Shown piece after piece: positions 24,101 to 32,404 of a stretch of DNA of 64,000 bases. Every line of letters begins with the position of its first letter. Within the stretch, counting starts at the first letter, position 1. The DNA lies in the NCBI GenBank assembly GCA_910575105.1, contig CAJTDK010000003.1:1-64000 (forward strand). The letters are read 5' to 3'. The translations under genes and the position numbers were made by a program. The stretch comes from Lachnospiraceae bacterium (GTDB lineage Bacteria; Bacillota; Clostridia; Lachnospirales; Lachnospiraceae). The notes under the pieces were generated by a model, which was not told the DNA's origin, made no database searches, and was given only the letters and a program-made list of their open reading frames with translations.

Positions 24101-25790
24101 CCCTGATCGTTTCCCAAAGCAAGGCTGAATCGTCTTTCTGCTCCGCAATGGAATGTGCAAGGGAAGTGGTCTTATACATATTATCCAGCTTATACGCATG
24201 GTTCATAATCAGATTGCGCTCATCGCTGTCATATACCGACCTGTGAAATTCCATGCGGTTAATGAGCTGCTCCGCCTGTACCGTTGCCGGAAGCTCCGAA
24301 GCGATATAAAGCTCCTTTTCCGTCATATCCATGTCATAATCAAAGAACTGCGGATAACCGTCATTCAAACCGCCGCTTCTCATAATCGGAACAAACTCAA
24401 AGCCCTTCTCACGCAGATAATCCAGAGCATTTCCCTCCTGCCCGTCCACTTCACGCATCAGTATGTCATACAGGGTATTCTGCACTTCCGACTGCATATT
24501 TGTGATTTTAATGGTTTCATATTCCCCATTGTCCGGTGTGGAGAATCTCACAACCACATCGCCATATTCAATCGGAACATTCGCCTTTTCCCGTTCTTCC
24601 TGCAATGCCTTGTAATCGGTTATCTCATGGGTATCCGTATCATAAGCATAGTCTAAATGATATTCCCCTACTTCCTCACTCCGTTCATTTCCTAATAGCG
24701 TTACCCATGCCCCGGCTCTTTCAAGGTAGGCTTCCACGCTCTGCCTGTCATCGTCTTTCATGGCAGACAGCAGATTAAATATTTCCGTCCTCTCCATGCC
24801 TTTAACATTCAGAAGGTCATATTCGGAACGGTCTGTATTTGACACAAGCAGGATAATGTCCTCCTGTGACTGTTCTGCAGCGCGTTCCTTTTCAATCTCC
24901 AGAAGCTGCGCTTCAATCCCCTTTATCAGTTCCGAGGAAGTCCGGCGTATAGTGTCAAGGGAAGATTTCAACTCCGGCATCTCTTTTCCGCTGCTCCACC
25001 CGGCGATATACCCGAAAGAATAATCGGACGTGTCAATTCCGAAATGCTGGCATACGGTGTAGGCAACGCTCTCGGCTTCCACCTCTTTTGTTTCCCGGTC
25101 TTTGTCAAACCCTGTTTCATGTTCTATCTCCCTTGCATGGAGTTTTGCGTGCGCCACTTCATGGACTCCGGTTTTTGCGGTCTGGGCTTCGCTCATGCCC
25201 TCTTTAATGGCGATAGGGCGGCTTAAATCAATAAAATATCCTTTCCTGTCACCCTCCATTTCCTCATATCGGATTGGGACAGGGGAAACCCTGTTAAGCG
25301 CTTCCATAAAATCCTGATAACGCTCCACATCCCCATGCAGTTCATTCACGCCAAGTCCGGGAAGCTCTTTCCCGTCCGTCTGGGAATAATCGAACACTGT
25401 CACGACACGAAAGGCGGGAATCTTTATCTCCACTTCCTCCATGACGGGCATCCCGTCCCGGTCAAGCACAGGCTCATTCGTTACCGGATCGATCTTCTCC
25501 TGTTCCTGTTTTATTTTGTAAGGTGCAGGCGCAAGGATACGGATACCATTTACATCTTCCTTCACATGGCGTCCAAATTCTTTCTGCCATTTCTTGTATC
25601 CCGCAACATATGTTGCGCCCGGACACTGCATCTCTATGAGTTGGATATTATTTGCGCTGTAATTATGGAATTTTGACATGGCATTCAGGTAGCTTTTATA
25701 TTTCTCCCCTTCAAACAGCTCCTTCAAGCCTTCCTCCAGCCTGTCCGTTATCTCCTTGACTTTCTTTTTTTCAGTTCTCGCATCTGCCAT
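21177..25790 (-). CDS. Large polyvalent protein: ArdC-like, zincin, YodL, nucleotidyltransferase, LPD16-like
   Basis: The single 1537-residue frame carries several modules in order. Residues 1-90 are an ArdC-type N-terminal ssDNA-binding domain (FHNYSANNIQLIEMQCPGATYVAGYKKWQ). About 160-260 are a zincin-like metallopeptidase with HEVAH at 210-214 and downstream Glu residues. About 672-775 are a YodL domain. About 1165-1225 are a nucleotidyltransferase signature (VTGSRCRG, SDLDVAVEY). About 1265-1350 are an LPD16-like domain. An EECNYNMIDNVLNNE tail and a basic end follow. Polyvalent proteins of conjugative elements are thought to enter the recipient with the DNA and counter host defence, and ArdC is antirestriction in known cases. 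The gene is intact, whereas the left element carries similar domains in separate frames. Confidence 0.85.
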   Translation of the reverse strand: MADARTEKKKVKEITDRLEEGLKELFEGEKYKSYLNAMSKFHNYSANNIQLIEMQCPGATYVAGYKKWQKEFGRHVKEDVNGIRILAPAPYKIKQEQEKIDPVTNEPVLDRDGMPVMEEVEIKIPAFRVVTVFDYSQTDGKELPGLGVNELHGDVERYQDFMEALNRVSPVPIRYEEMEGDRKGYFIDLSRPIAIKEGMSEAQTAKTGVHEVAHAKLHAREIEHETGFDKDRETKEVEAESVAYTVCQHFGIDTSDYSFGYIAGWSSGKEMPELKSSLDTIRRTSSELIKGIEAQLLEIEKERAAEQSQEDIILLVSNTDRSEYDLLNVKGMERTEIFNLLSAMKDDDRQSVEAYLERAGAWVTLLGNERSEEVGEYHLDYAYDTDTHEITDYKALQEEREKANVPIEYGDVVVRFSTPDNGEYETIKITNMQSEVQNTLYDILMREVDGQEGNALDYLREKGFEFVPIMRSGGLNDGYPQFFDYDMDMTEKELYIASELPATVQAEQLINRMEFHRSVYDSDERNLIMNHAYKLDNMYKTTSLAHSIAEQKDDSALLWETIRVAQEEIDALPDGMVGLSEMHEYGYSWDEMLPLTKDMASELFGEDVSVYQLHANGSETLVEDRAALQEHDGLFGVEKGDWNAYKEYQSMKQELEDSEPNREAQLLYGNEGRFGIYQLKDSAETRDIRFMDMDYLEKEGIPVSRENYTLVYTGELTESMSLEDIYTKFNIDHPADFTGHSLSVSDVVVLHQDGENTSHYVDSVGYREIPEFTKELSVSAEISTEKDAVREETAEIPADAAEEHTAAENTMAEPDNDKVSYYVIEDLSTWAENSPEKSRLERFESLPEAMAKFTEYRGRETEDKPDMARATFGFHVNGSEFDLIHVRNHENCLSLDFTHSKAAVESSRFMEDLQTLNHEVGFDKVRVHREMSPEEIKDFVKQRFEYQLKSSGLDDISLYMDRFDALYGQGKMEHLMPTANQKHIVEDVPFTEWENPYIDTKSQTMGREETELAFRLADRYISIQEATEGYDYTIYDMNYRELDGGVYDNPDITIRQALDEIVTDLKEPMHRSSLEGSIRTDDELIPIDYDGLIEKAEQAAKEHLEERIRTEVPEAAESKVIADFKARTEELFNPVNGQTQEDIEMSVYAYLQSKIDEYGMDIELVDMAVTGSRCRGLEEPVSDLDVAVEYRGGENEDTLFNAFNEDGFTIGGVKVDINPITEGKTGTLGEYLPGVEAYLEEKRATLQEKAAEQAQEEKQTVVTLTVAECGEFHNFGEYHEGIADVPEAIAIFNRIPPERMNGIPSIGINIHTEGTESYEDTQMDIVSGRVADLEILDYVPDITDNPKAVEVIAELIDKLPDIEVRGSLEKWQAAFLAAEIDQLSYNYDTVQYNQTVEDREAQIANITEDIRNGNTGYLNDFLNALISDSIREGMTDIFGKGTELDDSEGVQTARKAKELLDKLAEYKPLAKVEELEECNYNMIDNVLNNEKPKEEKQTGRISIKEKLAEKKAVTRQRDKSEKEVPEKGTEKKSEREI

Positions 25791-25881
25791 ATGGCTATCT
25801 CTCCTTTTCCTCCATAAAAACAGGGGGCAGATAAGTTTCCCTGTCTGCCCCCGCTTTGGATATTTTTATTCGCTGATATTT

Positions 25882-26440
25882 TTATAAACATTCCTCTTTG
25901 CTTTTTGCCTTATCCGGCTCCGGCGCTTTTTTCTGCTGTCCTGCTTTTTCTTTCATCTGCGACAGCTTATCCTTTACGGACACCCGCCCTCCTTTCTCCG
26001 CTTCCTTCCCGGCATCCAGACGGGCAGAGAGCCGATCCAGCTTTTCAAACGCCTGATCCGCCCCGTCAATCTTCTTCCGCAGGTTCTCCACCGCTTTTTT
26101 TACAGGCGTATTGATTGCCCTTGTCAGACCGACACCCGGCTTTTCGTCCGATACCTCTTTCGTTCCTTTCCCGGCTAACAGCCTGCCGACGTTGGAAACG
26201 CTGCTCCCGATCTGCTTTAACTCGTCCCCGATGCTGTCAATCTGGTTTGCTGTCTTTTCACAGTCCGTCATCACGTCAACCAGACACTCCCTGTAGCCGG
26301 AAAGCATGGATTTCATGCCGAAGATTCCTTTCTGGAGAACCTTGCACCATTACATCGGTCAGCTCATACAGCTCCGCAAACGCATCCGCCACCTTCCGGC
26401 ATTTTGCCCACTGTTCTTCCGTAATAAATTTTTCCGCCAT
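25882..26440 (-). pseudogene. DUF6674-like element gene with a frameshift
   Basis: From ATG 26440 (AGGAGGTG upstream) the frame reads MAEKFITEEQWAKCRKVADAF... and goes off after DVMVQ, stopping after 54 codons. The -1 frame continues VLQKGIFGMKSMLSGYREC and runs to 25882, giving a helical 144-residue part that ends in a Lys-rich tail. Deleting one base of the CC at 26340-26341 would join them into about 188 residues. The C-terminal helices (DCEKTANQIDSIGDELKQIGSSVSNVGRLL) resemble element proteins annotated DUF6674; this naming is tentative. Confidence 0.6.
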
Positions 26441-26481
26441 AGCGCACCTCCTAACTTACTTCTGGACAAAAAGTCCAAAAG

Positions 26482-27144
26482 CTATCTATCCTCTTTTAAA
26501 CAGTAGATTGTGCAGAGGTCAGCATATAACACGCCTTCCCCGCATTTTATTGTGTCAAACAAAAGGCATTGGAACAATACGTCACGCACATCTTCCAGAC
26601 TGGCGATGCCCTGTTCCTTCTCCGAAAAGCCTACTCCGGGAATATCCATATCCCCCGATGCCGCCCGCCTTGCTAAGATGCAGTGCGTGTAAAGTCCGAG
26701 GATATGTTTATCCGACATGGGAAAAGCGAAGGTTTCCTGCCCGTCATAGGTCACCCGGTACTTTTCCAGTTCCCCTTCCGGCAGTCCAAAGCAGCACCGC
26801 ACCGTTTCCAGATAAGTATGCCCGTCAAAATCCGGCTTTATTTTCTTCCCATACCTGCGGATTGCGGAAAATATGCTGTTCCGGTCAAGAAAAGAACGGG
26901 TACGCTGAAAAGCTGGCTTCCTGCCCTTAATATCCATGTAAACATTATTCCCTGTCCCCTTCCCGGCAAACCTGCCATAATCGCCTGTCCGCAGCAGATA
27001 GGACAATACCTCCAGCAGCTTTTCCTTTGACGCAATCTCCTGATAGGGGGAATCGCCAAACTCTATTTTTACAAACCTCAATGGGCAGCTCCCCTTTGCA
27101 ATTTCCCGTTCCATTGCCCGGTCAATATCCCGCATGGACTCCAT
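26482..27144 (-). CDS. Unrecognised conjugative-element protein, 220 aa
   Basis: This is a soluble mixed alpha/beta protein with no motif I know. Notable stretches are GRFAGKGTGNNVYMDIKGRKPAFQRTRSFLDRNSIFSAIRRYG (basic, possibly nucleic-acid binding) and CGEGVLYADLCTIYCLKEDR at the end. The start ATG 27144 directly follows the stop of the replication-initiator frame at 27145, so they are coupled. The location between an initiator and the DUF6674-like gene suggests a replication or maintenance accessory. Confidence 0.6.
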   Translation of the reverse strand: MESMRDIDRAMEREIAKGSCPLRFVKIEFGDSPYQEIASKEKLLEVLSYLLRTGDYGRFAGKGTGNNVYMDIKGRKPAFQRTRSFLDRNSIFSAIRRYGKKIKPDFDGHTYLETVRCCFGLPEGELEKYRVTYDGQETFAFPMSDKHILGLYTHCILARRAASGDMDIPGVGFSEKEQGIASLEDVRDVLFQCLLFDTIKCGEGVLYADLCTIYCLKEDR

Positions 27145-28296
27145 TTATCCATCTCCTTCCGCTTTGCGCTCAAACATCCCTTTTTCTTCCCATCCGCCGC
27201 CATACATATCATGCTGAACCAACTGCTGGTAATAATGGTTCATGGTATTCGGGGCATTGTAGAGGGCAGTCACCATGTACGCCCTGATGTTGGTTATCTT
27301 TGTTGTAGTTTCCTTCATACACCCGATGACATACTCCAAATGGGAGCTGTCCAGCTTTAGAAACTTCGATTTTACAAGCTCATACGGGGAAGATTACCCG
27401 TTGACCTTTACCGTCTTACGCTTCACGCACACAATCTCGCAGATCACCTCATACAGTTCCTCATACAGACCTTTTTCGTTCCAATCGCCATATTTCATGT
27501 GATGCTCATACTCGATATTCTCCTTAATGATTTCCATGTAGGCGTGGGCATCATCCATCACATCAATCATACCATTATCCGGCTTGCCCGGTTCCTGTTT
27601 TTCTGTTTCTCTATCCGATTGATTGATAGGATTGGTATAACTCAGATCGGTATAATTAGTATTGTTATAATTAGGGTTCGATTTTTGAACTTCCAGAGGT
27701 TCGTTTTCTGAACTTCCGGAAGTCTGGTTTTTGAAACTCTTGAAGTCTGGTTTTTGAATTTCCAGAAGTTCAATTTCTGAACTTCTGGAATCCTGATTTT
27801 TATACTTCTTGAAGTTCAGTTTTTGAACTTCTGTGAAAACATCAGTATCTGCGGGTTCTCCTGCTGTGCCTTCCCCACCTGCAGGCGGCTCTGAAAGGAC
27901 AAAATTCTTGACATATATGATGTCCGGCTTGCCCAATCCCTGCCTTTTCTTCTCAATCAGACCGATTCCTTTCTTGCTGTCAAGCTCCGCAAGCACCTTT
28001 GCGCAGGTGGCTCTGGCGCATCCCAAATCCTCCATGATGTTCTCCACCGTATAATGGATATACGCCCTGTTCTCATCATCAAACCAGCCGCTTTTTATGG
28101 ATAATGCCATTCTGTCAAGCATCAGACCGTAAAGGAGTTTCGCATCACTGGATAAGCCTTTGAAACGCCTGTCTTTTATCAAAAGCCTCGGCACTCTGTA
28201 AAAGGAAAACTGCTCCGCTTCCGCACCGTAGTAATAATCGAATTTCAAACCGCCATCCAATCTGCCCGACCTCCTTCCTATTGTCTTTTCTTCCAT
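27145..28296 (-). pseudogene. RepA_N-type replication initiator with in-frame TAA (DUF6017-like C-terminus)
   Basis: Residues 25-135 form the RepA_N domain: FSFYRVPRLLIKDRRFKGLSSDAKLLYGLMLDRM ... TVENIMEDLGCARATCAKVLAEL. A variable linker (about 150-235) follows, then a DUF6017-like C-terminus. A TAA at 27396-27394 stops the frame after 300 residues. The same frame then continues with SSPYELVKSKFLKLDSSHLEYVIGCMKETTTKI...YNAPNTMNHYYQQLV to 27145, which matches the usual end of this family. The initiator is thus about 80 residues short. The N-terminal DNA-binding part might still work. The linker DNA contains seven iterons. Confidence 0.75.
27678..27838. repeat. Seven 23-bp iterons inside the initiator gene (candidate replication origin)
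   Basis: Units begin at 27678, 27701, 27724, 27747, 27770, 27793 and 27816, each 23 bp. Shared core on the plus strand: TTTTTGAACTTCC...GAAGT with small variations. Because 23 is not a multiple of three, successive copies are read in different frames, and the protein repeat has a period of 23 residues (three units). This shows selection on DNA rather than protein. RepA_N plasmids are known to carry their origin within rep, so this is probably the element's oriV. Confidence 0.75.
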
Positions 28297-29168
28297 TCAT
28301 CCAGAAGCTGAATGATGATGCCCTCTATTTCCTCACTGCTGCAATCCTCCGCAAAATATTCGCTGATTTTATCCGCTTTCAGCGTTACTTTCCGTTCCTT
28401 CGGCTTTTCCTCCGTCAGTATCAGGCGCACCATTGCAAGGGTAAGCTCCCCGGTCTTTCCATATTCCTTAATTTTTGCCGACTGCACCATGTTGACGTTA
28501 CAGCCTTTTTCCTCTATGACTGCCTGTACCCACCCTTGCGCTTCTTCCGCAAGAAAGGAAATGTCAACGCCCTGTGAAAAGCCGAGTTTCTTACCGTCCA
28601 CCATAGCAAGGAGTTCATCAGACAGGCGGGAGAGCCAGATATACCGCTGAACCTTTTTGGCGTTCTCCCCGGCAGCTTCCCCGACCTCATCCAGTGTGTT
28701 TCTGCCTGACTTCTTCCCCTGATGCTTCATGGCTTCATACTTCATCTTATAGGCTCTCGCCTTTTCGCTTGGTAAAATATCTTCCCGCTGGATATTGGAA
28801 TCCACCATGATAATCGTAGCTTCATCATCGGTGTAGTTGCGGACAACCACAGGCATCTCCGTCTTTCCGGCAAGCTCCGAGCCACGTTTGCGGCGGTGTC
28901 CGGCTATGATTTCATAGCCGCCGCCCTCCCTCGGTCTTGCAATCCCCGGCACAAGCACCCCGTACTGGCGGATACTCTCGGTTGTTTCCTCCATCTTCTC
29001 ATCATCCTCCACCCGGAAAGGGTGGTCTTTGAACGTGTAAAGCTCTGCCAGCGGCGCATTGATAATCTGCTCTACCCCTTTTTCCTGTGCGGCACTCCCG
29101 CCGAACAGGTCATCAAACTTTTCCAGAGTAACCTTCGATGCGCTTCTTGATTTTGTATTACTGCCCAT
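28278..29168 (-). CDS. ParB/Spo0J-family partition protein
   Basis: The protein has about 296 residues, starting at ATG 29168 with AGGAGGTG upstream (a TTG at 29174 is also in frame). The ParB N-terminal CTPase-type domain spans about 38-130, including IRQYGVLVPGIARP, the nucleotide box GYEIIAGHRRKRGSELAG, and NIQREDI. A helical DNA-binding part follows (YIWLSRLSDELLAMVDGKKLGFSQGVDISFLAEE). The gene overlaps the parA stop and the initiator start, so parA-parB-rep form one operon for segregation of the excised element. Confidence 0.9.
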   Translation of the reverse strand: MGSNTKSRSASKVTLEKFDDLFGGSAAQEKGVEQIINAPLAELYTFKDHPFRVEDDEKMEETTESIRQYGVLVPGIARPREGGGYEIIAGHRRKRGSELAGKTEMPVVVRNYTDDEATIIMVDSNIQREDILPSEKARAYKMKYEAMKHQGKKSGRNTLDEVGEAAGENAKKVQRYIWLSRLSDELLAMVDGKKLGFSQGVDISFLAEEAQGWVQAVIEEKGCNVNMVQSAKIKEYGKTGELTLAMVRLILTEEKPKERKVTLKADKISEYFAEDCSSEEIEGIIIQLLDEWKKRQ

Positions 29169-29943
29169 CTGCAAGCACCTCCTTTGTCAGAGAATCATAA
29201 GCTGCCGCCACTTTCCCCTTTGGATCATGCTTGTAGATGCTGACGCCCTCCGCTGAAATCTCCGCCGCCCGAACAGAAATAGGAATGATATTGGCAAATA
29301 TTCTTACCCGGCTTCCATAGGCTTCCTTCAGCATGGCACTGATGTCCTTTGCGTAGTTCGTCCGGCTGTCCACCATTGTAAGCAGAATCCCCTCAATCTC
29401 CAGTTTTGGGTTAATCTGCCGCTTTACCTTTCCCACTGTCTTAATAAGCTGCTGCAAGCCTTTAACGGGCAGGTATGCCGCCTGTACGGGTATCAGGATA
29501 CTGTCGGCGCAGGCAAAGGCGTTTATGGTAATCATGCCGAGGGAAGGAATACAGTCAATCAAGATATAATCGTAGCTCTCCCTGACAATCTCTATGTACG
29601 ACCTCAGCACCGTTTCCCGGCTCATCACATTCACAAGGGAAACCTCCAGACCGGAAAGCTCAATGTTCCCCGGCATTAAGTCTATCCCTTCCTCATGGTG
29701 CAGGATACCTTCTCCCGGCTCTACTTCCTCGTCATTGATTAAATCCCCCATAATGGTTGCAAGCGTGACTTCCAGACTGTCCGGCTCTGTAAATCCTAAA
29801 CTTGCTGTCAGACTGCCCTGTGCGTCCGCATCAATCAGAAGCACTTTCTTTCCCTGTTTTGCCAATCCAATTCCTAAGTTGCTTGTGGTGGTGGTCTTGC
29901 CGACTCCGCCTTTCTGGTTTGCGATTGCGATTATTTTACACAT
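29158..29943 (-). CDS. ParA-family partition ATPase
   Basis: The 261-residue protein has Walker A KGGVGKTTT (11-19), LLIDADAQGSLTASLG, ILIDCIPSLGMIT and VQAAYLPVKGLQQL. It is a complete ParA/Soj ATPase and aligns over 246 residues with the frame-altered ParA at 10126-10998. With ParB it should position the extrachromosomal form. It lies between a DUF3970-like gene and parB. Confidence 0.92.
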   Translation of the reverse strand: MCKIIAIANQKGGVGKTTTTSNLGIGLAKQGKKVLLIDADAQGSLTASLGFTEPDSLEVTLATIMGDLINDEEVEPGEGILHHEEGIDLMPGNIELSGLEVSLVNVMSRETVLRSYIEIVRESYDYILIDCIPSLGMITINAFACADSILIPVQAAYLPVKGLQQLIKTVGKVKRQINPKLEIEGILLTMVDSRTNYAKDISAMLKEAYGSRVRIFANIIPISVRAAEISAEGVSIYKHDPKGKVAAAYDSLTKEVLADGQ

Positions 29944-29961
29944 GATGATTCTCCTTTTCTT

Positions 29962-30141
29962 CTACTGGTTTTCTTTTACGTTGCTTTTCCTGACTTCCAC
30001 ATAAGTCCGGTAATATTTCTTTGTCCCTTTGTTTGGGAACATATCGGAAAACTCCGTCACTTCGATTTTCGGGTTCCTCTGTAAAATCTTCCCGAACCAC
30101 TTAATATCGTTCTTCGTTCCCATAAGCCTAACCTTTAACAT
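29962..30141 (-). CDS. DUF3970-like small protein
   Basis: The 59-residue protein (MLKVRLMGTKNDIKWFGKILQRN ... FPNKGTKKYYRTYVEVRK) is paralogous to the one at 11020-11193 and, like it, directly precedes parA. Its start overlaps the end of the DUF6075-like gene by 14 bases. Function unknown. Confidence 0.8.
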   Translation of the reverse strand: MLKVRLMGTKNDIKWFGKILQRNPKIEVTEFSDMFPNKGTKKYYRTYVEVRKSNVKENQ

Positions 30142-30601
30142 CAGTCCCGTCCTCCAAGCATGGCGTACAGCTGTGGTCATACGTTGTGTACTCCGGATAA
30201 CGAATCTGTACCGCCTGCCAAAAATAAGGCGCATAGGCACAGCAGAACAGTTCTTCCACTGTGTACCGTCTGCACTCGTCCACCTGTTCCTCCGCATCAT
30301 CGTAATCAAAGACACTTGGCGTACCATTGCAGTAAAGGTTAAACGCCATCCTGACTACTTTTAAGCTCCCACTGGTCTGCCATCCTTCATGCAGACACTC
30401 CGTTTTTACACAGCCTGTCTTAAAGTTATAAATGCTTTTGATATTCCTTCTTGTGTCATCGCTGATACCAAGACAATATACAAGTGCCTTGTGGTATACG
30501 TCCTGATACCTGACCTCTTTCAATTTCTCATAGTAGAATTTTTCATGTGCATCGCTGATAAAAATAATCGCTTTCTCTGCTCCTAACGCTGTACTACTCA
30601 T
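30128..30601 (-). CDS. DUF6075-like element protein
   Basis: The protein has about 157 residues. ATG 30601 is chosen because GGAGG lies 8 bases upstream; ATG 30616 overlaps that site. The pattern FISDAHEKFYYEKLKEV...ALVYCLGISDDTRRNIKSIYNFKTG and GWQTSGSLKVVRMAFNLYCNG matches proteins annotated DUF6075 in Firmicute conjugative elements, usually first gene of the parA operon. It contains several Cys residues near the C-terminus (CCAYAPYFW, CTPCLE). Function unknown. Confidence 0.7.
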   Translation of the reverse strand: MSSTALGAEKAIIFISDAHEKFYYEKLKEVRYQDVYHKALVYCLGISDDTRRNIKSIYNFKTGCVKTECLHEGWQTSGSLKVVRMAFNLYCNGTPSVFDYDDAEEQVDECRRYTVEELFCCAYAPYFWQAVQIRYPEYTTYDHSCTPCLEDGTDVKG

Positions 30602-30644
30602 GTTCATTTCCTCCATTTCTTATTTTGTTTTTTGACCATAACAA

Positions 30645-30685
30645 AAGGACACTTCCCTAAAATTTTCTTTTAGAAAAATGTCCTT
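30645..30685 (-). promoter_or_regulatory. Hairpin in the leader of the DUF6075-parA-parB operon
   Basis: AAGGACA (30645-30651) pairs with TGTCCTT (30679-30685), and the stem extends inwards through CTAAAA/TTTTAG with G-U pairs. It lies 40-85 bases upstream of the first gene of the operon, so it may be an attenuator or a terminator for transcripts entering from lysS. Confidence 0.4.
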
Positions 30686-30762
30686 ATCGTACAAAATATT
30701 AACTTGAACTGACACGAGTTTAATTTAAAATCATTTATTTTAACCCGTTAAGAGAGTTTATT

Positions 30763-30782
30763 TTGTCGTACTCTTGTCGTAC
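30763..30782. repeat. Tandem TTGTCGTAC repeats next to lysS (possible element end)
   Basis: TTGTCGTAC occurs at 30763-30771 and 30774-30782, 11 bp apart. They lie between the last element gene and the 3' end of lysS. Short phased direct repeats close to an insertion point are typical recombinase arm or core sites. No matching second att copy is visible in the window. Confidence 0.4.
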
Positions 30783-30814
30783 CATACTGTCTTTAAGTCC
30801 GCAAACCCTTGATT

Positions 30815-32341
30815 TTACTGGTTTTCTTTGCCAAGCGTTTTCATCGTCGGGAACAACAACACATCCCTAATCGCCGCCGAATCTGTCATCAGCATACACA
30901 TCCGGTCAATCCCGAACCCAATTCCGCCTGTCGGCGGCATCCCGATCTCCAGTGCGTTAAGGAAATCTTCGTCTGTCGTATTGGCCTCTTCATCCCCCTG
31001 CGCCAGCAACTCTTCCTGCGCCTTAAACCGCTCTCTCTGATCGATGGGGTCATTTAACTCAGAATATGCATTGGCCATCTCCCACCCGTTCATAAAGAAC
31101 TCAAAACGCTCCACGTATTCCGGTTTCCCCGGCTTCTTCTTCGTGAGCGGAGATATCTCTATCGGATGATCCATCACAAAAGTCGGCTGAATCAGGTGTT
31201 CCTCCGCAAATTCCTCAAAAAACAGACTTAAGATATCGCCCTTTTTGTGCCTTTCCTCGTACTCCACATGATGCTTGTCCGCAAGCGCTCTTGCCTGCTC
31301 TAATGTCTCCACCTCGTCCCAGTCAACACCCGCATACTTCTTAACAGCATCGATCATCGTGATGCGTTCGAACGGTTTTCCGAGATCCATCTCCACGCCA
31401 TTGTAGACGATCGTCGTCGTGCCAAGCACCTCTTTGGCCACATGACGGTACAGATTCTCCGTAAGGTTCATCATACCATTGTAATCGGTGTATGCCTGAT
31501 AAAGCTCCATCAGCGTAAATTCCGGATTATGCCTTGTGTCAAGCCCTTCATTGCGGAACACGCGGCCGATCTCGTACACGCGCTCAAGACCGCCTACGAT
31601 CAGGCGTTTCAGGTAAAGCTCCAGAGAGATCCGCAGTTTGAAATCCTCGTCCAGTGCATTAAAATGTGTCTCGAACGGCCTTGCAGCCGCCCCTCCGGCA
31701 TTGCTCACCAGCATCGGCGTCTCCACCTCTAAAAAGCCCTGTCCGTCCAGATATCTCCTGATCGCGCTGATGATCTTAGAACGCTTGATAAATGTATCCC
31801 TGGATTCCATATTCATGATCAGGTCCACGTACCTCTGACGGTAACGCATGTCTGTATTGGTCAGCCCATGATACTTCTCCGGCAGGATCTGGAGACTCTT
31901 GGAGAGCAACTTCACTGCAGACGCATGGATAGAGATCTCACCTGTCTTAGTCTTGAACACTTCTCCCTCAAGACCGACGATATCTCCGATATCCAGCTTC
32001 TTAAAGTCCTTATACTCCTCCTCACCGATACTGTCCCTTGCCACGTATGACTGGATGTTCCCGGTCTGGTCAAGGATATTGCAGAAGGATGCCTTTCCCA
32101 TCACACGCTTCTGCATGACACGCCCGGCCAGGGCGACTTGTTGTCCCTCCAGCTTCTCATAGCACTCCTTAATGTCTGCCGCATGATACGTCACGTCATA
32201 TCTTGTAATGACAAACGGATTCTTACCATTCGCCTGCAGCTCTGCGAGCTTTTCACGGCGCACCTTCCTAAGCTGGTTCATGTCCGGCTCTTTTGCATTG
32301 TTCTGCTGGTTATTCTGCTGATTGTTCTTCTGTTCTCCCAC
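30815..32341 (-). CDS. lysS: Lysyl-tRNA synthetase, class II
   Basis: The 508-residue protein charges tRNA-Lys. An Asn/Gln-rich N-terminal extension is followed by an OB-fold anticodon domain (residues 55-155: [29 protein letters not shown]) and the class II core. Motif 2 is [26 protein letters not shown] and motif 3 is [12 protein letters not shown] near the end. The start is GTG 32341 behind GGAG. It follows greA in the conserved birA-coaX-dusB-greA-lysS order. The mobile region begins immediately after its stop codon. Confidence 0.97.
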   Translation of the reverse strand: MGEQKNNQQNNQQNNAKEPDMNQLRKVRREKLAELQANGKNPFVITRYDVTYHAADIKECYEKLEGQQVALAGRVMQKRVMGKASFCNILDQTGNIQSYVARDSIGEEEYKDFKKLDIGDIVGLEGEVFKTKTGEISIHASAVKLLSKSLQILPEKYHGLTNTDMRYRQRYVDLIMNMESRDTFIKRSKIISAIRRYLDGQGFLEVETPMLVSNAGGAAARPFETHFNALDEDFKLRISLELYLKRLIVGGLERVYEIGRVFRNEGLDTRHNPEFTLMELYQAYTDYNGMMNLTENLYRHVAKEVLGTTTIVYNGVEMDLGKPFERITMIDAVKKYAGVDWDEVETLEQARALADKHHVEYEERHKKGDILSLFFEEFAEEHLIQPTFVMDHPIEISPLTKKKPGKPEYVERFEFFMNGWEMANAYSELNDPIDQRERFKAQEELLAQGDEEANTTDEDFLNALEIGMPPTGGIGFGIDRMCMLMTDSAAIRDVLLFPTMKTLGKENQ

Positions 32342-32375
32342 GTTTTCTCTCCTTTCTGATCCTCTGCAAAGTCGA

Positions 32376-32404
32376 ATGAAACCCCTCTGGGCGAGGGGTT
32401 CTTT
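32376..32404 (-). terminator. Hairpin upstream of lysS
   Basis: AACCCCTC (32380-32387) pairs with GAGGGGTT (32393-32400) around a 5-base loop. T-rich bases follow moderately on both sides. It may partly end the greA transcript before lysS. Confidence 0.5.

Noticed and set aside
27678-27838. CRISPR array
   Set aside because: The repeats are adjacent with no spacers and lie inside a replication gene; they are iterons.
27499-28054. Plus-strand ORFs opposite rep
   Set aside because: Antisense to a clear RepA_N coding region; their composition reflects the complement of the iterons.
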